From a virus, in IMG/VR virus record IMGVR_UViG_3300030102_003782, positions 444 through 24,472 of that record: a stretch of 24,029 bases of DNA; one strand, written 5' to 3'. The position numbers were made by a program, and so were the translations under genes. Positions within the stretch are counted from its first letter, which is position 1. Every line of letters starts with the position of its first letter. The notes beneath the pieces are model-generated. The model did not search any database. It worked only from the letters and a program-made list of their open reading frames with translations, and was not told where the DNA came from. This document shows, in pieces, positions 5,101 through 12,900 of the stretch.

Positions 5101-7189
5101 GAACGATACAGCTTTAGAACTCGCAGAAGCCTATCATACAGAAGGCTATAGCGTTGTTCCTCTATTGAGAGCCAATAAAAGACCGTTAGAGGATTGGAAG
5201 AAGTATCAATATGAAAGACCAACTGAAGAACAAATTCAGAAATGGTTTACAAATAGAGATGATTTAGTTGTTGCTTTAGTATGTGGGGATTTTTTAGTAG
5301 TTGATGCAGATAGTCCTGAAAGTATGGATTGGGTTGAAAAGAATTTACCACCTAGTCCTTTCAGAGTTATAACAAGTAAAGGCATGCATTTTTATTACAA
5401 CAATCCGCAAAACTTTTCTACCTTTGCTACTAAAAGAACTGCAACTACACCTATTGAACGACATATAGATATCAGAGGAACAGGAGGTTTGATTGTAGCT
5501 CCACATAATAGGCATGCTAGTGGAGCCATTTATAAGCCTGTTACATTTCCTGATTGGAAGGTAATGGATGTTACAGACTTACCTGACTTTACAGATGTAG
5601 AGTGGCACAAGGTTACAGGGGTTGCTAAAACAGAAACACAAACTACCGTTTCACCTTTTTCGTTAGATGGTGTGAACGAGGGGTCAAGAAATGATCAGGC
5701 AGCAAGATTAGCGGGTTACTTAATATCAAAAAATATAAACCAAGAGTTTGTTAAGTTTTTCTTACAATCTTGGAATACAAACAACAATCCGCCATTACCA
5801 CAAAAAGAAGTAGATACTGTTGTAAGGAGCGTTAGAGAAACACACGATAGAAAGAATGCAAAAGCTCCTCTGTTTGTATCTTATGAAGAATCCATACCAA
5901 GACCAAAAGATCTCTTCAATCCTCCAGGCTTGGTTAAAGATATGTTTGAGTATTGTGAACAAATAGCACAAGTGTCTCAGCCTGAACTTTCAATGGTAGG
6001 AGCTTTGTCTCTTGCTAGTGTAAGTTGTGGAAGGATCTACAGTACAAATATAAATAATTTTTCTAGTTTGTTTTTTATGGGTATTGCTAAGTCAGGGCAA
6101 GGTAAAGAAAACATAAAAACATTTGTAGAAAGAAACCTAAACGCTTCAAACCATAGTGCTTTGCTTGTAGGAGATGGTTATACATCTAGTGGAGCAGTAC
6201 ATTCAATACTTAAATATAGACCTACTCAGATTACCATAATGGACGAATTTGGAAAAAGATTAGAGGCTATCAGCAATCAAAGCAATTCTAACAGAGAAGA
6301 CGGTCTACAGACGCTTATGGAGGCTTGGGGAAGGTGTCATGGGACACTAAGACCAGATAACTACTCAATGATGAATGTACCTGAACAATATAGAGAACAA
6401 TTCATGAATAGAATAACGCACAAGCCCGCAATCACATTAGTAGGACTATCTGTGCCAAAAAACTTTTATAGAGCTTTGAACTCTGGCCGTATAGCAGATG
6501 GTTTTTTAAACAGGTTTATTGTCGTTGAATCAAAAGAACCAAGAAAAATGTCAGCACTCAAAGAGTCTAGTACACCACCTAAAAAAATTACTGATTGGAT
6601 AGATGGAGTTAGATATCCAAAAACAAGATTAATGGCAACTGCTATTAACAATGCTGAAATGGACTTTAAGCAACAAGTTTTAAAGTTTGATGATTTATCT
6701 AAGGAGCTGTTGAATGATTTAGCAAGAGATATAGTCAAGCGCCAAGACGTATTGGAAAAAGATAACTTAGAGCCTTTGTTATCAAGAACAAGAGAAAAAG
6801 CCATGCGTTTATCTTTGTGCTGTGCATTAGCGGATAATGTAAATGCAGAAACAATTTCTGGAGATATTACTAAATGGTGTATAGACTATGTTAATTATTA
6901 CGACAGTATCTTTATTGAAGCTTGTAGGGATAAGGTAGCAAGTTCTGCAACTGAGTCAAAAATAAAACAAGTTTTAAACTTTATAAGATCCAGAAACGGA
7001 GATGGTATTTCAAAAAGAGAGGTCGATAGACATGAACTATTTAGAAGCATGAAGTCACATGAAGTTAAAGAAATTATTGATAGGTTGATAAATGCAGGCG
7101 AGATACAAGAAGTTGAGATAAAGGTTGGAGGTAAAGGCAGACCAGCTAAAAGATTTGTTGCAGTAGATCCAAATTATTTTGAGGAATAG
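5078..7189 (+). CDS. Primase-polymerase fused to DUF3987-type helicase
   Basis: The 703-aa protein should prime and unwind DNA for phage replication. Residues 1-160 resemble the bifunctional primase/polymerase N-terminal domain: acidic VVDAD (D76, D78), TSKGMH (S100, H104) and HIDIRG (D131). A PriCT-like helical segment follows (GSRNDQAARLAGYL, 202-215). Residues 270-560 match the DUF3987 ATPase layout, with Walker A-like GIAKSGQGKE (335-344) and Walker B-like IMDE (387-390). The C-terminus (about 620-690) looks like a winged helix. No polymerase A gene is in the window. The start is uncertain: ATG 5078 has AAAAGG directly against it, while TTG 5066 gives four more residues. Both lie inside the HTH gene. 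Confidence 0.8.
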   Translation: MFQLNLSENDTALELAEAYHTEGYSVVPLLRANKRPLEDWKKYQYERPTEEQIQKWFTNRDDLVVALVCGDFLVVDADSPESMDWVEKNLPPSPFRVITSKGMHFYYNNPQNFSTFATKRTATTPIERHIDIRGTGGLIVAPHNRHASGAIYKPVTFPDWKVMDVTDLPDFTDVEWHKVTGVAKTETQTTVSPFSLDGVNEGSRNDQAARLAGYLISKNINQEFVKFFLQSWNTNNNPPLPQKEVDTVVRSVRETHDRKNAKAPLFVSYEESIPRPKDLFNPPGLVKDMFEYCEQIAQVSQPELSMVGALSLASVSCGRIYSTNINNFSSLFFMGIAKSGQGKENIKTFVERNLNASNHSALLVGDGYTSSGAVHSILKYRPTQITIMDEFGKRLEAISNQSNSNREDGLQTLMEAWGRCHGTLRPDNYSMMNVPEQYREQFMNRITHKPAITLVGLSVPKNFYRALNSGRIADGFLNRFIVVESKEPRKMSALKESSTPPKKITDWIDGVRYPKTRLMATAINNAEMDFKQQVLKFDDLSKELLNDLARDIVKRQDVLEKDNLEPLLSRTREKAMRLSLCCALADNVNAETISGDITKWCIDYVNYYDSIFIEACRDKVASSATESKIKQVLNFIRSRNGDGISKREVDRHELFRSMKSHEVKEIIDRLINAGEIQEVEIKVGGKGRPAKRFVAVDPNYFEE

Positions 7190-7510
7190 ATGAAAATAAA
7201 TAAATTTTATTACACCCCCCTACCTGATTATTTAGAGATAAAAAAAAGTAAAATTGACGGTATGGGTATCTTTGCGAAAGAAGATATAGAGCAAGATACT
7301 AATATTGGTATTACACATGTTCAGATACCAATACTTACAAACTACCTCAGAACTCCATTAGGAGGCTTTATAAACCACTCAAAAAAAAATAATTGCTATT
7401 TAGCAGAAATGCTGAATTGGGATTGTTATAAGGTTTTTAATCTGTTCTCAGAGGTTGATATATTAAAGGGCGAAGAAATTACGCTTAACTATCATATACA
7501 CGATTTATAG
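7190..7510 (+). CDS. Small SET-domain protein (putative lysine methyltransferase)
   Basis: The start ATG directly follows the primase stop (TAGATG). The 106 residues are almost exactly one SET core. The N-terminal glycine loop is KIDGMGIFAKEDI (GMG 24-26), the knot motif is GGFINHS (58-64, N62 H63) with NC at 68-69, and the catalytic end motif is GEEITLNY (94-101, Y101). In known SET enzymes these bind S-adenosylmethionine and methylate lysine in proteins. The size is close to the viral stand-alone SET type, without pre- or post-SET cysteines. Neighbours are the primase and, two genes on, the cytosine methyltransferase. The target is unknown: host protein, phage replication protein or a ribosomal protein are possible. 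Confidence 0.75.
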   Translation: MKINKFYYTPLPDYLEIKKSKIDGMGIFAKEDIEQDTNIGITHVQIPILTNYLRTPLGGFINHSKKNNCYLAEMLNWDCYKVFNLFSEVDILKGEEITLNYHIHDL

Positions 7511-7518
7511 AGGTAATT

Positions 7519-7983
7519 ATGAAACCACCAAGTTTTGAAACTCATCAGGATCAAAAAAGAGAAGAAAGGGTAGCGGGATTTTTAGAAGGCTTATGGAATG
7601 TAAGTTGTTTTAAGTTGCCTGTAAGTTATGCCTTAGATTATTGGATCGAATCTAAAGAAAGATGTTATTGGTGTGAAGTCAAATGTAGAACCTTTGAGGG
7701 GGATAAATATGATACTTTCATAATCTCTGCCAAAAAATTTAGGAAAGGAGCTTCTTATGCAGAATCTACCAAAGTACCATTTATTTTAGTTTATGCTATG
7801 AAAGATAGTGTTTGGTGTCATGAATATGACCCAAAGTTTAAATATGATTTAAGAATGAATGTGAACACTTCTCCTGAATCAGATGAAGATAACGAACCCT
7901 TCGTCCATATACCAAAAGATAAAATGATTTGTTTGTCTGATAAACCATTAGGTATGGATAGAAATGAAATAGGCATTTTATGA
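7519..7983 (+). CDS. PD-(D/E)XK-fold-like protein, putative nuclease
   Basis: This 154-aa protein begins ATG 7519 after a short gap with GAGG. Its core is ALDYWIESKE followed by CYWCEVKCR, giving D40 and E53-V-K55, with E16 in the preceding helix. This E...D...ExK order is the minimal PD-(D/E)XK signature seen in resolvases, restriction enzymes and phage endonucleases. The strand after it (TFIISAKKF) and PFILVYAM continue an alpha/beta fold. Four cysteines are present but unevenly spaced. The stop overlaps the methyltransferase start (ATGA). It could be a nuclease partner of the methyltransferase, a Holliday-junction-type enzyme, or an inactive fold. The family is not named with certainty. 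Confidence 0.55.
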   Translation: MKPPSFETHQDQKREERVAGFLEGLWNVSCFKLPVSYALDYWIESKERCYWCEVKCRTFEGDKYDTFIISAKKFRKGASYAESTKVPFILVYAMKDSVWCHEYDPKFKYDLRMNVNTSPESDEDNEPFVHIPKDKMICLSDKPLGMDRNEIGIL

Positions 7984-9482
7984 ATGTATTAAGTTTATTT
8001 GATGGTATGAGTTGTGCACAACTCGCTTTACAAAGATCGGGCATCAAAGTAGATAAATACTATGCAAGTGAAGTAGATAAATATGCTATTGAAATTACAC
8101 AAAAAAACTTTCCTGACACTATACAAGTTGGAGATGTAACAAAATTAAAAGCAAAAGATTTCAAAGATATAGATCTAATAGTCGCTGGATCTCCATGCCA
8201 AGGTTTTAGTTTTGCGGGTAAGCAACTTGCATTCGATGATCCAAGATCGGCTTTGTTTTTTGAATTTATAAGACTGCTAAAAGAAATAAAGCCAAAATAT
8301 TTCTTACTTGAGAATGTAAGAATGAAAAAAGAATTTATAGAAGTTATTACACAACAAGTCTCTGATTGCTATCCTGATCATCAGGGTTCGGGACTCTTTC
8401 CAGGATTGATAGAACCCATACTTATTAATAGCGCTTTACTAAGTGCACAATCAAGACAAAGACTTTACTGGACTAACATACCAAATGTTGAGCAACCTGA
8501 AGATTTAGGAATTGTTTTGAAAGATATTCTGATTGACGATTACGAAACAGAAAAAGATAAATCTTATTGTATAGATGCAAACTATTATAAGGGAGCTAGT
8601 GTTGAGCAATATAAAAAGAAATCTAGAAGACAGTTAGTGAGTAAAAAAATATCTGATTACAATTTATCAGATAAGATGAATAAAAGAGTTAGAGAAAACC
8701 CAAGATCTAGAGCATTCAAACCAAATCAAAAAAAAAGTGGAGCGTTATTAGCTAATCAAGCTAAAACATCTACAGATAGTTTGTATGCTTTGAGAAAGCC
8801 TAAACAAGTTGGTGTTGCTACTGACATAAACGGGCATGATATTTTAAAAAGAGTTTACTCAGAAGATGGCAAAGCCCCAACTTTAAATAGTATGGGCGGA
8901 GGTAATAGGGAACCTAAGGTTATGGTAAAAAGACTGCCGAAAGGATCTAGTGGTAAGTCTTGGTTCTTTGAGCAGCAAACATATATGGAAGATACAGATA
9001 AGACTGGCCCATTAAAATCTAGTTCAGGTAGTGGCAATATACCAAAAGTAGTGACAGGGGGTAGAGTAGTGGGTAGAGCTTATGATAAAGATGGTAAAAG
9101 ATCAGATAGGTTTGGCGAATCAGTAGCGGGTAAAACTGAACAAATGTTAGAACTACGCCAAGATAAAAAATCTAACGCACTAACTACTGCACAAAAGGAT
9201 AGCTTGGTAGTAACTGAAAAATCACATCCATTAAAAGAAAATTATTATAAATCTTCTAAAGCGAACTTTGAAAATGACACATCAAAAGGCGGTAAGTTTT
9301 CTGCAACAGGCGTGCAGTCAGAGGATCTTACTTGGAGAAAGTTATTGCCAATAGAATGCGAAAGATTGCAAACAGTTCCTGATAATTATACAGAGGGAGT
9401 CTCAAACACTCAGCGCTATCGCATGCTCGGAAACGGCTTTACCGTTTCGGTAATATCTCATATTTTTAACAATATTAAATAA
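7980..9482 (+). CDS. DNA (cytosine-5) methyltransferase, orphan, long target-recognition region
   Basis: All core C5 methyltransferase motifs are visible in the 500 residues: I LSLFDGMS (4-11), IV GSPCQGFSFAG with catalytic C73, VI ENV (111-113), VIII QSRQRLYW (157-164), IX LTWRKLLPIECERL (450-463) and X GNGFTV (484-489). It transfers methyl groups to cytosine C5 using S-adenosylmethionine. The span between VIII and IX, about 285 residues, is unusually long and holds similar short segments: SGALLANQ, KAPTLNSMGGG, TGPLKSSSGSGN and SNALTTAQKDS, plus NYYKG (201-205) and NYYKS (421-425). These may be repeated recognition modules. No restriction enzyme is evident apart from the PD-(D/E)XK-like neighbour. 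Likely role: protection from host restriction. Confidence 0.88.
   Translation: MNVLSLFDGMSCAQLALQRSGIKVDKYYASEVDKYAIEITQKNFPDTIQVGDVTKLKAKDFKDIDLIVAGSPCQGFSFAGKQLAFDDPRSALFFEFIRLLKEIKPKYFLLENVRMKKEFIEVITQQVSDCYPDHQGSGLFPGLIEPILINSALLSAQSRQRLYWTNIPNVEQPEDLGIVLKDILIDDYETEKDKSYCIDANYYKGASVEQYKKKSRRQLVSKKISDYNLSDKMNKRVRENPRSRAFKPNQKKSGALLANQAKTSTDSLYALRKPKQVGVATDINGHDILKRVYSEDGKAPTLNSMGGGNREPKVMVKRLPKGSSGKSWFFEQQTYMEDTDKTGPLKSSSGSGNIPKVVTGGRVVGRAYDKDGKRSDRFGESVAGKTEQMLELRQDKKSNALTTAQKDSLVVTEKSHPLKENYYKSSKANFENDTSKGGKFSATGVQSEDLTWRKLLPIECERLQTVPDNYTEGVSNTQRYRMLGNGFTVSVISHIFNNIK
9430..9448. other. Hairpin near the convergent gene ends
   Basis: GAAACGG (9430-9436) pairs with CCGTTTC (9442-9448) over a CTTTA loop, inside the codons for methyltransferase motif X. 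The convergent genes overlap by 8 bp (9475-9482), so no other space exists for a terminator. A TTTTT run sits 14 bases downstream on the plus strand, not directly at the stem. A termination role is only possible. Confidence 0.3.
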
Positions 9483-12400
9483 TTCTTCTGCCAGCTAACC
9501 TTTCTGCAAACTCAACTCTATCATCAAAATCTGTTGCTGCCGTCAATGGACCTGTTGCTACAGGAGTTATTTGTGGCATAGGTATGTTAGTGGTTCTTTG
9601 AGGAATGGTAATTCTATCTCTTAGATCTCGTAAAGTTTTTCTCTCACTTTCTAAAGCTTCTAAAGGATTTAATTCTTCTAATAAGGCTTGCCCTTCTTCT
9701 CCTGCTTCTTTAGTCAGATTATCTATTTGTACCTGTAATTGATCGCTTGGCACTAACAATCTAATACCAAATTGTCTGCCAGCTCTCTCTAAAGCATCTA
9801 TAGCTTTTACAATGGATCCTTTATCTGTTTTAGCTGCTACTTTTAAAAAAGTTGCGTTACCCATAACAGTTTTCATAATACCTAATCCTATGATGGTTGG
9901 TAACATAGCTAAGTTCAAAGCTCCCGCAGCTATACCCGCAGCAACTAGAGTACCTGCTGTACCTCCTCTACCAACTTCTCCCGCCGTTAAACTTCTCATA
10001 CCCTGTTCAAAAGCCCTTAGTGCATTCTTAGTTTCTGATCCGAACATAGCCTCTAACGTATCGTCTCCATAAGCATCTAGAGCAGATTTAAGATTTTCTG
10101 GTTTGAATATATCTGTAATTCTACCTGTACCTTTTCCAGGAGCATCAATAGCCTTTTCTAATATTTTACCCATACTAGCTTGTTGTATTCTTGCAAAGTC
10201 TGCGGGATCTAATGTTTCTTCTAATGCTCTTATAGCACTTGCATTTTTTGGTCTAAATGCTGCAGCAACAACTTCATCAGTAGATAAGTTTGGTAAATCT
10301 CTTAATATTCTATTGCTCTGAAATATTTCTAATTCACTTCTAGTTTTCGCAAGTTGTTCTAACTCTTGCATGAAAGCTTCTGTTTTTCCCAAACCTTTTT
10401 CTTTATTAAACTGTTTTATTAAAACAGATAAATCTTTAGCCTTTATATTTACATTTAATTTTTCTAACTCATCCATAGTCCTGAAAACATAATCAGCATC
10501 TTTACCAAATAAGACATTAGCTTTCTCTCTATCATTTGCATAAAGCCTTTTCACATCTCTAGCAAACTTTGTAAAGTCTATATTTTCTGTGACCCCATCT
10601 GTATTTTTGACAGCAGTTTGGTTGAAGAACCTTCTAATTAACCCCTGTCTTAGCTCTTCTGCCTTATTAGATGGAGCTTCATTAGGCTTCATAATTTTTA
10701 GATAATCGTCATATTCTCTTAAACCTCTAAATATTTTATCTAAATCATTACCACTAATATTTCCTTTGATTACTGTTTGATATATGTCATCAGCATCAGT
10801 CCCGCCTTTAAATGATTCACTAATCATTTTTTTCACTTTTAAGTTAGCAAAAGCATTCATATCTTCAGCATATCCTCTATTAACATCTCTCAGACTTCTT
10901 ACTAAAGTGCTAACTTTTTTACCTGATTGTCTGCCTATGCCTGTATCACCTACTATGCCTTTGTAAAAGTTCGGATCTTCTACAGCACTAAATATACTTT
11001 TTCCAGGCTCAGAAAACTCTAAATGTCTATCATCTATTGCTTTTATAATTCTTGTTAAAAATGCTTCCTGTGAACCACCAAATAATCCTGCATGCTTTGC
11101 ATTCAAAAGTTCAGATAAAACATTTCTAGATTTCTCTAAGAAAGGCACATCTATAAAATTCATAAAATTATTTTGATTCAACTGAATGTTTGGATTAATT
11201 TCTAAAAGAGTTTTAGCTGACTCTGCTTCTCCTCTAGCAATACGTAAAGTTCCTTCATACATAGCATCATAATCATCTAACATCTTAATACCTTTACCGT
11301 AAACACTAGCTATGGTTGCATCAGCTTCAGATGCTCCAAAATCGTCAGGAAGTCTAGCTTTAAGAGCATTTAAATCATTTCTAAGCTCATTTAATATAGG
11401 TCTTATACCATTATATAGCTCTACTTGTACTGAAGCTTGTAGAGCCTCTTCTGTGGTTGTAAGAGCATCTAACATTTGCTCATCAGTTAGTTCGTCAGCG
11501 TCTCTAGCTGCGACAACTTCATCTCTATTTTTAAATCTTGGTGGAGTTTTAAAATCTATAAGATCACCAAATAATCTATTGAGTTGTTTGTATTGACCAC
11601 CATAATTAGTTTGTATCATTTCTCTTGCGGATTGAAGCGTGTTTTGAATCTCTGCTCCTATCTCTCTTGAAGACAAAACACCACCTGAAGTTTCTGATAA
11701 GGCTTTTGGTCCAGCTACATTTTCAAGTACATCATCTAATAAAGTAGAAAGTTGTTTTTTGACATTTTCATCTGCTTGGCTCAAAGCAGTATATTTAGCT
11801 GTAATCTGTTCATCTAAAGATCCTTTTGTAACCTCATCAATATATGCAGATAAATTATTTTGATCTGAATCAATAAGTCTAAGTAATTTGTTAAGTTCTG
11901 CATTTAAATACTTTTTGGTTTTACCTGTTCTAGCGTCTCCTAATACAGTCTCTGCAATTTTCTGAAATCTTCCAGGTATGGCTCTGTTCAAAGCATCTTG
12001 TGATGGGACTGCTCTTTCAGCAAAAACTTCTATTTGGCCAGCTTTTATAGCTTTTTTTATTTCAGCTTCTGTAGCCTCTCTACCTAAATTTTTGTCTAAC
12101 TTCATTAAATCTATAATAGATCTACCTAAGTTAGCTTGTTGTATAAATCTTAAATTGTCGAATGGAGCTTTTTTACCAAACATGCTTCCATATAAAAGAC
12201 CAAGACCCTCTCCAAGCCCTTGTCCAAAACCACCCAAAAGTGCTTCTTGCCCTAAAGTTTGAGCGAGTTCATTACGGTCTTGTAATTGAAATCCCTCTGC
12301 TGCATCTAACGCTTCCTCTCCGCCTTTACCCGCAGCTGAACCAACGGCTGCTTGTATTATTCTTGCAGCTCTACCTGAACCTAAAAAAGAAGAAACTATT

Positions 12401-12900
12401 TTTGCTAATCTAAGTTGTGGAGACATCATTATGATAGCTCCCGCTATTGGACCTACAACTCCTGAAAAATCAGATAAATCTCTACCAAAATTTACTTCTC
12501 TCTCATCTATAATTACGTTTTTAGCTATCTTTGTGCCATCACTTAAAGTTACAAATTTTTGTAACTCAGGTAAACCAAGCTCTTCTAAGCCTTCATGTGT
12601 TACAGCTAACCTACCTCTTGAATCTCTTGTAAAACCACTTGTCCCTAAAATATTAGTAGCCACTTGGTCTTGTTCAGCGAAAGGGTTTGGACCTTTAGTT
12701 ATTTCTGTTCTACCTAATTTAGATCTTAGACCTCTAATATTTGGTATACCTGTTTCATAATCAAAAAGAATGTTATCTACATCGCTAGACAACTCACTCG
12801 TAAGTATTTTTGATTTTGCTATTTTTCTAGCTTCCTCTTCATTATTAGCTTCAATAATTAAAGAATTACTGCCATCAACATTTACTCTGAATCTTTGCAT
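9475..12900 (-). CDS. Very large putative internal virion / DNA-ejection protein (1141 aa)
   Basis: This is the last and largest gene of the late operon. The N-terminus (MQRFRVNVDGSNSLIIEANN) looks like a small beta/alpha domain. Hydrophobic Gly/Ala-rich stretches occur at about 140-200, about 218-240, and strongly at about 980-1014 (GTLVAAGIAAGALNLAML). Long charged helices lie between. Large helical proteins with membrane-active segments encoded last in podovirus late operons are typically ejectosome proteins, as T7 gp16 is, but I see no lytic transglycosylase motif. The start overlaps the preceding stop (TAATG). Its tail-to-tail overlap with the methyltransferase gene leaves no intergenic space. 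The assignment is by size, composition and position. Confidence 0.6.
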   Translation of the reverse strand: MQRFRVNVDGSNSLIIEANNEEEARKIAKSKILTSELSSDVDNILFDYETGIPNIRGLRSKLGRTEITKGPNPFAEQDQVATNILGTSGFTRDSRGRLAVTHEGLEELGLPELQKFVTLSDGTKIAKNVIIDEREVNFGRDLSDFSGVVGPIAGAIIMMSPQLRLAKIVSSFLGSGRAARIIQAAVGSAAGKGGEEALDAAEGFQLQDRNELAQTLGQEALLGGFGQGLGEGLGLLYGSMFGKKAPFDNLRFIQQANLGRSIIDLMKLDKNLGREATEAEIKKAIKAGQIEVFAERAVPSQDALNRAIPGRFQKIAETVLGDARTGKTKKYLNAELNKLLRLIDSDQNNLSAYIDEVTKGSLDEQITAKYTALSQADENVKKQLSTLLDDVLENVAGPKALSETSGGVLSSREIGAEIQNTLQSAREMIQTNYGGQYKQLNRLFGDLIDFKTPPRFKNRDEVVAARDADELTDEQMLDALTTTEEALQASVQVELYNGIRPILNELRNDLNALKARLPDDFGASEADATIASVYGKGIKMLDDYDAMYEGTLRIARGEAESAKTLLEINPNIQLNQNNFMNFIDVPFLEKSRNVLSELLNAKHAGLFGGSQEAFLTRIIKAIDDRHLEFSEPGKSIFSAVEDPNFYKGIVGDTGIGRQSGKKVSTLVRSLRDVNRGYAEDMNAFANLKVKKMISESFKGGTDADDIYQTVIKGNISGNDLDKIFRGLREYDDYLKIMKPNEAPSNKAEELRQGLIRRFFNQTAVKNTDGVTENIDFTKFARDVKRLYANDREKANVLFGKDADYVFRTMDELEKLNVNIKAKDLSVLIKQFNKEKGLGKTEAFMQELEQLAKTRSELEIFQSNRILRDLPNLSTDEVVAAAFRPKNASAIRALEETLDPADFARIQQASMGKILEKAIDAPGKGTGRITDIFKPENLKSALDAYGDDTLEAMFGSETKNALRAFEQGMRSLTAGEVGRGGTAGTLVAAGIAAGALNLAMLPTIIGLGIMKTVMGNATFLKVAAKTDKGSIVKAIDALERAGRQFGIRLLVPSDQLQVQIDNLTKEAGEEGQALLEELNPLEALESERKTLRDLRDRITIPQRTTNIPMPQITPVATGPLTAATDFDDRVEFAERLAGRRII

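Noticed and set aside
11978-12760. Several plus-strand frames of about 80-110 codons opposite the 1141-aa gene
   Set aside because: They are antisense frames without ribosome sites, made open by the codon bias of a long AT-rich gene; similar frames occur opposite most late genes.
9475-12900. Lytic transglycosylase domain in the 1141-aa protein
   Set aside because: No ES/GLMQ/Q motif set of an SLT domain was found in the translation, so an enzymatic role is not claimed.
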